Shown piece by piece: positions 1 through 13,941 of a DNA stretch of 64,000 bases. The notes beneath the pieces were generated by a model. That model was not told the origin of the DNA, did no database searches, and was given only the letters and a program-made list of their open reading frames with translations. Position numbers and translations under genes: made by a program. Every line of letters starts with the position of its first letter. Position 1 is the first letter of the stretch. This stretch comes from Paulinella micropora (lineage: Eukaryota; Cercozoa; Imbricatea; Euglyphida): NCBI GenBank assembly GCA_009731375.1, contig BJOX01000141.1, positions 419,703-483,702 of the forward strand, in the 5' to 3' direction.

Positions 1-57
1 GAGGAGGAGGAGGAGGAGGAAGAAGAAGAAGAAGAAGAAGAAGAAGAAGAAGAAGAA

Positions 58-102
<45 letters not shown>
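1..102. repeat. (GAA/GAG)n microsatellite
   Basis: Uninterrupted purine trinucleotide array, GAG units grading into GAA. It reads in the same orientation as the GAA array that starts near 1,410 on the other side of the foldback. Confidence 0.97.
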
Positions 103-103
<1 letters not shown>

Positions 104-200
104 CTCACAGCGACGGACTAGAAATATAAAAATAGCTTCAACCACAGACACTCAGGGGTGTTCACGTAAAAGTCGATCTTCTCAGAATGCAAAAAAAAAA

Positions 201-395
201 TAATAATAATAATAATAATAATGTATCTCCTGCCAATTGCTGAGCCAAAAGGCCATGTGCATCCAGTCCTCCATTCCATAAGGAAAGTCTCCACACCAAT
301 CGGTGGAATAAAGGAAGTGACGGCATAGAACATTACTCTAGGAGCTTTATACCAATCAGCCCATGGAAAGGGACCGATGGCCTATGTACTCCCTA

Positions 396-463
<68 letters not shown>
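201..463. repeat. two (AAT)n arrays flanking 175 bp of unique DNA
   Basis: AAT arrays at 201-221 and 396-463 lie inside the left arm of the foldback. The DNA between them has no counterpart in the right arm, so it looks like an insertion. Confidence 0.85.
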
Positions 464-466
<3 letters not shown>

Positions 467-1148
467 TATATATATATTTTTTTAACGATAAATATGTTTT
501 ATATCATATCACGAAACAAACATAAAGTAGAAAAGCAACAAGATATAGTGCTTTTTTCAAACACACAAGCAGTGCAAAGACGTCTCCTGGTCCTGCTGTA
601 GATGAATCCTTTTGTAATTAACTCCAATTTCTCATAGTCCAAAAGTCGGGTCATATTCACGCAAACCATGTGCCTTCTGCATCATTTGACAGCCCTATCG
701 AATGGTGCCACACATCGAAACTTGCGGTCGGTTTTGTTGACCTCGAGTAATAACCCCAAGACACAACTCTGTCCGGAAAAAGAATTACATAGAAAATAGG
801 CAAACCTGTTTTGCCTATTTTCTATGTACTTTTTTTTCCGGACAGAGTTGTGCACAGGTTTGCCTATTTTCTATGTAATTTTTTTTCCGGACAGAGTTGT
901 GCCTTGGGGTTATTACTCGAGGTCAACAAAACCGACCGCAAGTTTCGATGTGGTACCATTCGATAGGGCTGTCAAATGATGGAGAGGGCACATGGTTGCG
1001 TGAATATGACCCGACTTTTGGAATATGAGAAATTGGAGTTAATTAGAAAGGATTCATCTCAGGACCAGGAGGCGTCTTTGCACTGCTTGTGGTGTTTGAA
1101 AAATGCACTATATCTTGTTGCTTTTCTACTTTATGTTTGTTTGGTGAC

Positions 1149-1150
<2 letters not shown>

Positions 1151-1212
<62 letters not shown>

Positions 1213-1258
1213 TTTGTTTGTTTGTTTGTTTATTTATTTATTCATCTATTTATTTATT
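1151..1258. repeat. (TTTA)n microsatellite
   Basis: Tetranucleotide TTTA array with a short TTTG block, inside the right foldback arm. Confidence 0.97.
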
Positions 1259-1407
1259 CTCCATTTTGAGAATGTCGACTTTTGTCGTGAACACCCCTGA
1301 GACACTGGTCACTGCCTCGGCCAGCGATTAGCTTTAGGCAATAGCTGTTTGCAGTTTCCCCGTGGAGTTATAATTGTACAATTATTTCTCTAAATAAAAG
1401 GAATCCA

Positions 1408-1623
1408 AGAATCGAAGAAGAAGAAGAAGAAGAAGAAGAAGGAGAAGGAGGAGGAGGAGGAGGAGGAGGAGGAGGAGAAGAAGAAGAAGAAGAAGAAGAA
1501 GAAGAAGAAGAAGAAGAAGAAGAAGAAGAAGAAGAAGAAGAAGAAGAAGAAGAAGAAGAAGAAGAAGAAGAAGGAGAAGGAGGAGGAGGAGCAGGAGCAG
1601 GAGCAGGAGCAGGAGGAGCAGGT

Positions 1624-1655
<32 letters not shown>

Positions 1656-2020
1656 TTCTTCTTCTTCTTCTTCTTCTTCTTCTTCTTCTTCTTCTCCTTC
1701 TCCTTCTGCTTCTGCTTCTGCTTCTGCTTCTGCTTCTGCTTCTGCTGCTTCTGCTTCTGCTTCTGCTGCTGCTGCTTCTTCTGCTTCTTCTGCTTCTCCT
1801 CCTCCTGAGAAGAAGAAGAAGAAGAAGAAGAAGAAGAAGAAGAAGAAGAAGAAGAAGAAGAAGGAGAAGAAGAAGAAGAAGAAGAAGAAGAAGAAGAAGA
1901 AGAAGAAGAAGAAGAAGAAGAAGAAGAAGAAGAAGAAGAAGAAGAAGAAGAAGAAGAAGAAGAAGAAGAAGAGGAAGAGGAAGAGGAGGAGGAGGAGGAG
2001 GAAGAGGAGGAGGAGGAGGA
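1408..2020. repeat. strand-switching purine/pyrimidine trinucleotide array
   Basis: A GAA array (1,408-1,575) grades into GGA/GCAGGA units. It then flips at about 1,622 to TTC/CTG/CTT units (to about 1,806) and flips back to GAA/GAG (to 2,020). The purine-rich strand therefore switches twice, making two long mirror or inverted junctions. An 'ORF' starting near 2,020 has no coding support. Confidence 0.95.
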
Positions 2021-2306
2021 TGAGAACGACGACGATTTGCTTGGCTTATCCAGGTAAAATTAACCTCATGAAATCAAAGAAAAAATCCAAGGGAGACATG
2101 GACTCCATTCCCTTTCACCTTGTTGGTACTTTGACTCTTTCGTATTTAATCTTGCCACTCTTAGTTACTAGAGTGACTCTAGTATTCTGTAATAAAGTGT
2201 TTGCGTAAAGAGAGAGGAAGAAGGAAACGGTTGAAGACCTTCCATCTGGGGGAATGGCAAATCAGTACTCAAATCAGTCTTTTTCTGGGGAATTTAATTA
2301 ATTTAT

Positions 2307-2338
2307 TTCTTGTTTTTGTTTTTGTTTTTGTTTTTGTT

Positions 2339-2428
<90 letters not shown>

Positions 2429-2485
2429 TGTGTGTATGTGTGTGTGTGTGGGTGTGTGTGGGTGTGTGTGTTTGTGTGTGTTTGT
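2307..2485. repeat. (TTTTTG)n-(GTT)n-(TG)n compound array
   Basis: Hexamer TTTTTG units, then about 29 GTT units, then TG/GGTG units. Long poly-Leu, poly-Cys or poly-Val frames across it are artefacts. Confidence 0.96.
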
Positions 2486-3088
2486 TGCAGTTTTACCCTT
2501 GGGTTGTGCAGTTCGAGCGATTCTACTCCCCCATGACTGCGCCATCCTTCGCCGTTCGCCATTTACCAGTGGTAAAGCGAAAAATATGGGCATCATCAGG
2601 AGAAGGTGACAAGCCATATCGAATGGGAGGGCTGAGTTTTTATCATGCCTGGAACAACCTACTTTTTTTTGATTGGATTTTTGGGGATCCACGTTAATCG
2701 GCCGGGACACCCCGTTTCACTAGGAATAAAATGGGCATTTGGAGATTTAAAAGCCATCCTATGCTTTATAAATGGCATTTGTCCCTGTTGTTCTCTGAAT
2801 CGAAAAAACCATTCCCAAATCAACGAGAATGCACCACACCAAACGCCATAATGTTCTACATACATTACGTCTGCAACCGAACCCGCTATTTTCCGCTTCT
2901 GAAATTTTTACAGTAGCAGTCCCCAACAGCAAGGAGACCCTAGCCAAAACCTCAGCTCAGAACAAGCATGAAAAAGGGTCGAACCAGTAACTTCACGACC
3001 CAACCCCCGGAAACGTCCGTAATAATCAATAAATCTTTGCTATTTTAGCAGGACCGGACGGTCAGTTTTCTGGTCTAGGTTCCCCTTA
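2486..3088. other. low-copy DNA, no feature recognised
   Basis: About 600 bp without simple repeats. Short open frames exist on both strands but none has a recognisable motif or exon boundary. Confidence 0.6.
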
Positions 3089-4210
<1,122 letters not shown>

Positions 4211-4279
4211 CTGGTTGTGTTGGTAACTTAGGGACATTGCATGGGTGGGAGTATCTCGAGACCAGCCGCGGTGTGTCGC

Positions 4280-4598
4280 AAACATACATACATACATATA
4301 TACATAAACACACACACACACACACAAACGAGAAGAAAGCAAGGAAGAAAGCAAACAAGCCAGCGAACGAGAAAGAGAAACAGAGGAAGAAAGTCAAGAA
4401 GGGAAGGAGTAAGGCAGCAAGCATGCGAGCAAACGGACAAGCAAGAGAAAGGAATGAAGGAGAAAAGGAAGGACGAGGATAGAAAGAAAGAAAAAAGGAA
4501 GGGAAGAAAAGAACAAACAAGCGAACTGGAGAAAGAAAAAAGAGAAAAAATTATTTGTGTCTGACTTTTTTGAAGTTCTTATTATTTCGATGATTTTG

Positions 4599-4636
<38 letters not shown>

Positions 4637-4722
4637 AAAAAAAATGAAAGAACAGAAACGAATAGAGAGAGAGAGAGAGAGAATCTGGTTTCAAATTTGA
4701 GTTTTTTTCTATCGTTCGAAAT

Positions 4723-4765
<43 letters not shown>
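4280..4765. repeat. CATA/CA, purine-rich and TG/GA/CT microsatellites
   Basis: CATA and CA run (4,280-4,327), a purine-rich GAAA/GGAA stretch (4,328-4,550), a TG run (4,599-4,634), a GA run (4,662-4,682) and a CT run (4,725-4,762). Frames across it are low complexity. Confidence 0.9.
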
Positions 4766-5280
4766 AAGCAGGCTGTCTCTGGGGTGTTGGTGGGAGCATG
4801 GATCTTGTATCTTGTACTATCAGATCAGGTCATACATGCAACTGTGCTTGCGAATTATTTGTTTTTAACTATTAACCAAGAAAATATATATATTATATAA
4901 ATATATATATAAGGGCGCTTCAATCGCTTCGCTCTCAGCTGTTGTCGCTTGTGCAGTGTGTTATTTCACACCTCTCATCAAGAGTATTTTTGCATCAGCC
5001 ACGACACAGGATTTTAACACAGATCTTGGCTGAGAACGAAGCGCTTGCGATGTACAAGCGACAAAGACCAGAATGTCTGCCTACCTGCCTACCTACCTAC
5101 CTACCTACCTCCCTACCTACCTACCTACAGTGCAGAGCTTGAAGCGCGAGAAGCGATACTTTCTTGTACTTCCAAACAAGCAACTTCTCAAAATGTGCAG
5201 GAAGGACAGGAAGGAGAGGAGGAGGCCGCGCAGGGAACAATAAACGAGGAAATAGAACTGCTAGTGGGAGCAGAGGAGGT
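4766..5280. other. low-copy DNA with a CCTA array
   Basis: It contains an AT-rich stretch with TATATATAAGGGCG at about 4,902-4,917, which is TATA-box-like. A 22-bp string around CTGAGAACGAAGCGCTTG (about 5,028-5,048) recurs with one or two changes at 36,936-36,957. A CCTA array sits at 5,083-5,130. No gene can be defended. Confidence 0.5.
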
Positions 5281-5294
5281 CTCTCTCTCTCTCA

Positions 5295-5333
<39 letters not shown>

Positions 5334-5375
5334 TCGTTCTTTCTTTCGTTCTTTCTTGCTTTCTTTCTTTTTCTT

Positions 5376-5436
<61 letters not shown>

Positions 5437-5439
5437 GTC

Positions 5440-5480
<41 letters not shown>

Positions 5481-5482
5481 TC
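5280..5482. repeat. (CTTT)n/(CT)n microsatellite
   Basis: CTTT units with single-base variants pass into a CT tract. Confidence 0.96.
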
Positions 5483-5568
5483 CCCTCTCTCAGGATAGGG
5501 AAGAGATGTCACAATTTCACATTGCGAACAATCTGGCCGAAACAGTACACTACCCCGGCGAGTTGGTC

Positions 5569-5573
5569 CATCC

Positions 5574-5658
<85 letters not shown>

Positions 5659-5700
5659 CCTTACCTACCTACCTACCTACCTACCTACCTACCTACCTTC

Positions 5701-5737
<37 letters not shown>

Positions 5738-5802
5738 CATCTATCTATTTATCTATCTACCTATCTATCTATCTATCTATCCATCCATCCATCTATCCAT
5801 CC

Positions 5803-5838
<36 letters not shown>

Positions 5839-5839
5839 G

Positions 5840-5910
<71 letters not shown>

Positions 5911-5926
5911 NNNNNNNNNNCATGTA

Positions 5927-5980
<54 letters not shown>
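5569..5980. repeat. (CTAT)n array with CTAC and CATC variants
   Basis: GATA-family tetranucleotide array containing blocks of CTAC and CCAT variants and a 10-N gap at 5,911-5,920. The long Ile-Tyr-Leu-Ser frame across it is an artefact. Confidence 0.97.
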
Positions 5981-6241
5981 GACGCACGAGCCTACAAGAC
6001 CAACCGATACAACGAGCTCAAATCTCAAATCGAGGACAACGGATGGACCTGCCACCTTCGACCAATCGAATGCGGGGCTCGCGGCATGGTATCGTTCTCT
6101 GTTCATCGATGTTTCCGCGCCTTGGGTTTTTCCCATCCCCAATCCAAATCCCTTTGCTTCAAGCTATCCTCCTGCGTAGCTCGTTGCTCTTTTGCGATTT
6201 ATCGCTCCTGTGCAGTCAAAAATTGGACTAATCTTCCTCTA
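5981..6241 (+). pseudogene. retrotransposon pol C-terminal fragment (non-LTR type)
   Basis: An open frame of about 86 codons between GATA arrays and a gap reads like the region downstream of reverse transcriptase in many retroelement polyproteins. It has a K-x-x-RY-x-x-L opening, a GW, then the hallmark P-[IV]-E-x-G-x-RG (here IECGARG), an R-ALG segment, and a C-terminal RCSFAIYRS followed by NW. In related families this part ends in an AxxxS-x-W/Y-I-W-x-R-x-x-x-W motif. The upstream RT is missing: the frame runs directly out of the CTAT array, and downstream is a 410-bp gap. Assignment to this family is from memory of the motif; the exact clade is not determined. Confidence 0.55.
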
Positions 6242-6745
6242 NNNNNNNNNNNNNNNNNNNNNNNNNNNNNNNNNNNNNNNNNNNNNNNNNNNNNNNNNNN
6301 NNNNNNNNNNNNNNNNNNNNNNNNNNNNNNNNNNNNNNNNNNNNNNNNNNNNNNNNNNNNNNNNNNNNNNNNNNNNNNNNNNNNNNNNNNNNNNNNNNNN
6401 NNNNNNNNNNNNNNNNNNNNNNNNNNNNNNNNNNNNNNNNNNNNNNNNNNNNNNNNNNNNNNNNNNNNNNNNNNNNNNNNNNNNNNNNNNNNNNNNNNNN
6501 NNNNNNNNNNNNNNNNNNNNNNNNNNNNNNNNNNNNNNNNNNNNNNNNNNNNNNNNNNNNNNNNNNNNNNNNNNNNNNNNNNNNNNNNNNNNNNNNNNNN
6601 NNNNNNNNNNNNNNNNNNNNNNNNNNNNNNNNNNNNNNNNNNNNNNNNNNNCTATCTACCTATCTATCTATCCATCCATCCATCCATCCATCCATCCATC
6701 TATCTATCTATCTATCCATCTATCCATCTATCTATCTATCTATCC

Positions 6746-6808
<63 letters not shown>

Positions 6809-6851
6809 CATCTCTCTATCCATCTGTCTATCTATCTATCTATCTATCTAC

Positions 6852-6949
<98 letters not shown>

Positions 6950-7590
6950 NNNNNNNNNNNNNNNNNNNNNNNNNNNNNNNNNNNNNNNNNNNNNNNNNNN
7001 NNNNNNNNNNNNNNNNNNNNNNNNNNNNNNNNNNNNNNNNNNNNNNNNNNNNNNNNNNNNNNNNNNNNNNNNNNNNNNNNNNNNNNNNNNNNNNNNNNNN
7101 NNNNNNNNNNNNNNNNNNNNNNNNNNNNNNNNNNNNNNNNNNNNNNNNNNNNNNNNNNNNNNNNNNNNNNNNNNNNNNNNNNNNNNNNNNNNNNNNNNNN
7201 NNNNNNNNNNNNNNNNNNNNNNNNNNNNNNNNNNNNNNNNNNNNNNNNNNNNNNNNNNNNNNNNNNNNNNNNNNNNNNNNNNNNNNNNNNNNNNNNNNNN
7301 NNNNNNNNNNNNNNNNNNNNNNNNNNNNNNNNNNNNNNNNNNNNNNNNNNNNNNNNNNNNNNNNNNNNNNNNNNNNNNNNNNNNNNNNNNNNNNNNNNNN
7401 NNNNNNNNNNNNNNNNNNNNNNNNNNNNNNNNNNNNNNNNNNNNNNNNNNNNNNNNNNNNNNNNNNNNNNNNNNNNNNNNNNNNNNNNNNNNNNNNNNNN
7501 NNNNNNNNNNNNNNNNNNNNNNNNNNNNNNNNNNNNNNNNNNNNNNNNNNNNNNNNNNNNNNNNNNNNNNNNNNNNNNNNNNNNNNNNNN

Positions 7591-7651
<61 letters not shown>

Positions 7652-7657
7652 TCAATA

Positions 7658-7689
<32 letters not shown>

Positions 7690-7690
7690 C
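6242..7690. repeat. CTAT array between two N gaps, then TC/TA/AATC arrays
   Basis: Gaps at 6,242-6,651 and 6,950-7,590 bracket a CTAT/CCAT array. TC (7,591-7,618), TA (7,619-7,650) and AATC (7,652-7,689) arrays follow. Confidence 0.96.
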
Positions 7691-7754
7691 ACACAGGTTC
7701 ACGCAAACTGGCAGGGTGTGTGGCCCTGCGTCCGGATGAAAAGGATAAGACAGT

Positions 7755-7794
<40 letters not shown>

Positions 7795-7870
7795 TATATA
7801 ATATCACAATATTATGAATATATGTGTATTATATGCACACATATATTTACATACATATATATCTATATAG
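7755..7870. repeat. (TA)n/(CATA)n-rich stretch
   Basis: TA dinucleotide run with ATAC variants that leads into the satellite array. Confidence 0.85.
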
Positions 7871-8955
7871 ATACATATTTTATCCTACAGATGTGTATGC
7901 ACGTAGCAAGGTATAGCTAGTGGGCTTGAGTGTGGCTCTAATTACAAATGCACATTACGTACATACATACATTTCCACACATATATGCATCTATGTACAT
8001 ACATATTTATCCTACATATGTGTATGCAAAAATCAGTTATGGCCAGTGGACTTCAATGGGGCTTCCAATCATACATGTACATTATGTACATACACACATT
8101 TCCACAAAGATATGTATTTATTTACATACATATTTATCCTACATATGTGTATGCATATATCAGCTAGTGGACTTCAATGTGGCTTCCAATCATACATGTA
8201 CATTATGTACATACATACATTTCCACAAAGATATGCATCTATTTACATACATATTTATCCTACAGATGTGTCAATTATGGCTAGTGGGCTTCCAATGTGG
8301 CTTCCAATCATACATGTACATTATGTACATACATACATTTCCACAAACATATGCATCTATTTACATACATATTTATCCTACAGATGTGTATGCATATGTC
8401 AATTATGGCTAGTGGGCTTCAGTTTGGCTTCCAATCATACATGTACATTACTTACACACACATACATTTCCACACATGCATTTAAAGATACATATTTATC
8501 CTACATATGTGTATGCATGTATAAGGTGTGGCTGTGGGCTTCAGTTTGGCTTCAAATCATATATGTACATTATATGCATACTTGTATTCACGCAAATACA
8601 TATCTATATGCATACAAATATATCTTACAAATGTCGATGCGTGTATATAAGGTATGGCTAGTGGGCTTCAGTGTGGCTTCAAATCACGTATGTACATTCA
8701 AAGCATACATATATTCACACGCATACATATCTATATACATACAAACATATCTTACGAATGTGTATGCTTGTCTATGGTATGGCTAGTGGGCTTCAGTGTG
8801 CCTTCCAATAATCTATTTACATTATGTATATATACATACATTGACACATATATTTTTATATCTATACACATATAAATTATCTTCCATATCTGTATGCATG
8901 TGTCAAGGTATGGTTAGTGGCTTGGAGTGTGGCTTCCAAGCATAGGAAGAAAGGA
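7870..8955. repeat. ~123-bp satellite, nine units
   Basis: A unit containing AGTGGGCTTCAGTGTGGCTT, a self-complementary ACATGTACATTATGTACAT-like core, a CATA-rich stretch and TATTTATCCTACAGATGTG recurs at about 7,920, 8,044, 8,166, 8,284, 8,410, 8,535, 8,662, 8,785 and 8,912. Units are 118-127 bp and roughly 80-95% identical. The last two or three units at the right diverge most. The frame through it (Tyr/Ile/His-rich) mirrors the repeat and is not a gene. Confidence 0.93.
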
Positions 8956-8968
8956 CTAGGTAAGATAA

Positions 8969-9097
8969 TACATACATACATACATACATACATACATACA
9001 TACATACATACACACATATATACATACATATATACATACAAGCGGGTGGTGTAGAATGAGCTTTATTCTTGTGTAACTAAATGAAAGGCAAGAGGTG

Positions 9098-9154
<57 letters not shown>
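8969..9154. repeat. (CATA)n and (GATA)n arrays
   Basis: CATA array at 8,969-9,040 and GATA array at 9,095-9,154, separated by about 50 bp containing GGTGGTGTAGAATGAG. Confidence 0.96.
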
Positions 9155-9216
9155 TTGTCCTAGTTGACAGCCTGAGCCTCTGACTTTCCCACGACTCCAA
9201 AACTAACCCTTCGGCC

Positions 9217-9335
9217 CGTTCTACACCAGATTTCCGGGTTCTGGGTGTAAAAGTGGCCACCACAGGCCAGGCTTTTCAGGAAAGCAAGCACAGAAAGTGG
9301 CACCAGAAACCCGGAATTCTGTGTGGTGTAGAATG
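9217..9335. repeat. imperfect inverted repeat (hairpin)
   Basis: TTCTACACCAGATTTCCGGG at about 9,219 pairs with the complement of CCCGGAATTCTGTGTGGTG plus TAGAA ending near 9,333. The arms are about 38 bp with a loop of about 40 bp. The arm end TGTAGAAT also occurs at 9,051. Possibly a small TIR element remnant. Confidence 0.7.
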
Positions 9336-9415
9336 CCTCGTAACTTGTTTCGAGTCCAATATTGGACGGTAATTTTTTCACCTGGTTTTGAGCCCGTGGA
9401 ATCCTTAAGTCAGAT

Positions 9416-9420
<5 letters not shown>

Positions 9421-9469
<49 letters not shown>

Positions 9470-9740
9470 NNNNNNNNNNNNNNNNNNNNNNNNNNNNNNN
9501 NNNNNNNNNNNNNNNNNNNNNNNNNNNNNNNNNNNNNNNNNNNNNNNNNNNNNNNNNNNNNNNNNNNNNNNNNNNNNNNNNNNNNNNNNNNNNNNNNNNN
9601 NNNNNNNNNNNNNNNNNNNNNNNNNNNNNNNNNNNNNNNNNNNNNNNNNNNNNNNNNNNNNNNNNNNNNNNNNNNNNNNNNNNNNNNNNNNNNNNNNNNN
9701 NNNNNNNNNNNNNNNNNNNNNNNNNNNNNNNNNNNNNNNN

Positions 9741-9787
<47 letters not shown>
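9421..9787. repeat. T homopolymer spanning an N gap (9,470-9,740)
   Basis: Forty-nine T on the left and forty-seven T on the right of a 271-bp N run. The true length is unknown. Confidence 0.95.
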
Positions 9788-9790
<3 letters not shown>

Positions 9791-9921
9791 TGCGGATCCA
9801 AAGTTGAACACTGCGTCCGATAACAGGTTAAGGGTTAATACATACTATGTGTATAGTGTAACTTTTATTTTCTCATCATTTGCTTTTAAATAGGTACGCA
9901 GCTGCTTACGCGCGTCCTACA

Positions 9922-10096
9922 GGTATGTATGTATGTATGTATGTATGTATATATGCATGCATGCATGCATGTATGCATGTATGTATGTATGTATGTATGT
10001 ATCCATCGTATGTATGTATGTATGTATGTATGTATGCATTATGTATGCATGCATGTATGTATGTATGTATGTGTGTATATATGTATGTATGTATGT
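9922..10096. repeat. (TATG)n array with GCAT variants
   Basis: Tetranucleotide TATG array with ATGC blocks. Confidence 0.95.
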
Positions 10097-10188
10097 TAGA
10101 ATGTGAATTGGGATGGGAAAAGAACGAGGTGGGTCAGGTTGGTTACATTGAAGAATCATAGCCACGGAGCTCCCATTATGCAAGAGGT

Positions 10189-11806
<1,618 letters not shown>

Positions 11807-11812
11807 GTACAG

Positions 11813-12445
11813 TGCAATACAATGTAATACAATACAATGCAATAGAATGCAATACAATGCAATACAATGCAATACAATACAATTCAATAGAATGCAATAC
11901 AATGCAATACAATACAATACGATGCAATACAATACAATACAATACAATACAATACAATACAATACAATACAAAGCAATACAACACAATACAATACAATAC
12001 AACACAATACAATACAATACAATACAATACAATACAATACAATACAATACCTTGCAATACAATGCAATACTATGCAATGCAATACAATACAATACAATGC
12101 AATGCAATACAATACTATGCAATGCAATACAAATACAATACAAATACGATACAAATACAATACAAATACAATACAAATACAATACAAATACAATACAAAT
12201 ACAATACAAATACAGTACAATACAATACAATACAATACAATACAATACAATACAATATAATACAATACAAGACAAGACAAGACAAGACAATACAATACAA
12301 TACAATACAATACCAAGAATGCAATGCGATGCAATGCTATGCAATACAATACAATACAATACAATACAATATAATACAATAGAGTACAATACAATACAAT
12401 ACAATACAATACAATACAATACAATACAATACAATACAATACGAT
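11813..12445. repeat. (AATAC)n pentamer array, 630 bp
   Basis: About 125 AATAC units. They have a regular AATGC/AATAC alternation on the left, a hexamer AATACA block at about 12,126-12,213 and an AAGAC block at 12,266-12,290. Open frames on both strands (Tyr-Asn-Thr-Ile-Gln or Tyr-Cys-Ile-Val-Leu) result from the 15-nt period and are not genes. Confidence 0.97.
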
Positions 12446-12575
12446 ACGTAGGCGAAGCGTCTATACGAACGGTTCGGATTTACAGTCTATCATCAAGATA
12501 AAAACTTGCAATACGGGACTCACACAACTATCGACGTCGTTTACTATGAGAAGTTCTTAGGTGAGCCAAGATGAG

Positions 12576-12609
12576 TTGGATAGATAGACAGATAGGCAGA
12601 AAGATAGAT

Positions 12610-12675
<66 letters not shown>

Positions 12676-12697
12676 GGATAGATAGATAGATAGATAG

Positions 12698-12728
<31 letters not shown>

Positions 12729-12763
12729 TGGATAGATGGATAGATGGATAGATAGATAGATAG

Positions 12764-12818
<55 letters not shown>

Positions 12819-12833
12819 GATAGATAGACTGAT
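12576..12833. repeat. (GATA)n microsatellite
   Basis: GATA array with GATG variants. Confidence 0.97.
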
Positions 12834-13764
12834 AATAATATTCAAAAGGTCGATTCGCAGCCGAAGACAGAGGTAGAATTTTTTTAAGCATGGCTGCTTT
12901 TGCCACTTGAGCAGGAAAATCCTAAAACCTTTCCTCACTTCTCAACAATTCAAGCACCACTGTTTTCTGCCGTTGAAGCTTGCATGCTCGAACACTGTGC
13001 CATCTGAGCACCAGCACCAACACAACCAACCATTCAGTGACTGGCAACCAACCAACCAACCAAGTCGCCCCCTCCTTTTTCAAAACACATTCAGTGCCTT
13101 TTCATACTTCCTATTCCCACTCATCCCTGCGAGTGTCAAGTTTAATTAAAAGAGTAATTGCGTAAAAAACCAATTGTGGCCGACCTACCAATCTGGCAAC
13201 CAACCAACCAACCCCGGGCCGGCCAACCAACCAACCAAGTTGGAGTCAAATACCAAACAACCATTACAAATTTAATACTATTATATAATACTTGCCACTA
13301 GTCTGAGACATATGTAGGAATATTAATAAATGGAAGTATGATAAGCGGGCGGCTTGGCCGGCCGCTTCAGTGAATAGCATGGGTTCCAATGCTGTGAACT
13401 TGAACACTTTTCTCTGGCCTTTTCTTGCGCTGGCCTGGTCCTTTCTGAACTCTTCTCTGTATCCAGCACTTGAGTTTACTTTAAATTAAATCGTACATTG
13501 AAATTATTATTCAATTGAATAATAAGTGAAAACTTCGCTGTAATTTGACTTATATATTACACTTTTGATGGGCAGCTAACTACTAGCATATATTAATATA
13601 ATATATGAGTTGTGTACTATCATTTATCCCTTGGGGTTCTATCCAACTTTCAACTCACAGAGAGAGAAGGAGAAGGAAGACTCTCAGAAGGTCGTTGCAG
13701 TCGTTGTCGTTCAAGTGTTCACTGAAAGTTTATGTTTACTTCTTTTTTTTTCACACTGTCAAAC
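12834..13764. other. low-copy flank of the Ty3-type element with CAAC clusters
   Basis: No gene was recognised. CAAC tetramer clusters occur at about 13,043-13,062, 13,198-13,213 and 13,222-13,240. A segment at about 13,265-13,350 (TTGCCACT, ATGATAAG) resembles 29,330-29,375, just outside the other end of the element. CCCTTGGGGTT at about 13,628 recurs at 39,060. Confidence 0.5.
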
Positions 13765-13941
13765 TGTTACCGTGACTCAATATTTAATAATATAATAACT
13801 ATCTAAGGACTTGTAGAATGAGGAATACCTAACGTAGAAGGGACTCCATACTCTCCAAGCCAAGGATAACCGAACAGACCGGAACATCGGGTAATGCCAT
13901 TATATATCGGGTGGGCCGGCATAATGCCCTGGAGCGCGAGA
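13765..13941 (-). repeat. 3' LTR (shared part)
   Basis: Direct repeat of 29,154-29,325. The first 150 bp are about 95% identical, then similarity decays and stops at about 13,941. On the minus strand it ends in ACGGTAACA, the usual CA terminus. The LTR may extend further right (towards the poly-C at 14,575), but the other copy no longer matches there. Confidence 0.8.
13828..13843 (-). promoter_or_regulatory. TCTACGTTAG signal, LTR copy (3' LTR)
   Basis: Minus strand CCCTTCTACGTTAGG followed by TATTCC. It is the same 10-mer as in front of ORFs B, C and gag. The following GTATT makes AG/GTATT, which resembles a 5' splice site. Confidence 0.6.

Larger units (their letters stand above)
147..1300. 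repeat. large foldback (imperfect inverted repeat)
   Basis: The left arm (about 511-808) is the reverse complement of the right arm (about 809-1,145), centred near 810. The innermost segment, GCCTATTTTCTATGTA, is present once on the left and twice on the right (811-850 and 857-901). An outer block (147-188) pairs with 1,263-1,300 (GTGAACACCCCTGAG). The left arm carries an extra piece of about 180 bp plus an AAT array; the right arm carries a TTTA array. Arms are roughly 90% identical by eye. No transposase is visible. It could be a foldback transposon, an inverted duplication of one element, or hairpin-RNA-producing DNA. Confidence 0.85.

Noticed and set aside
4902-4917. TATA box driving a gene at 5.0 kb
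   Set aside because: The string sits in a general AT repeat and no coding region downstream can be supported.
5045-7645. 866-codon open frame on the plus strand
   Set aside because: It consists of CTAT/CT microsatellite translation plus N runs. Only 5,981-6,241 has protein-like content.
7920-8786. 288-codon frame rich in Tyr, Ile and His
   Set aside because: It follows the 123-bp satellite and is kept open by unit lengths near multiples of three. No variation pattern of a protein repeat.
7870-8955. Possible CRISPR-like array (regular spacing)
   Set aside because: The whole 123-bp unit is repeated with no distinct spacers, and the genome is eukaryotic.
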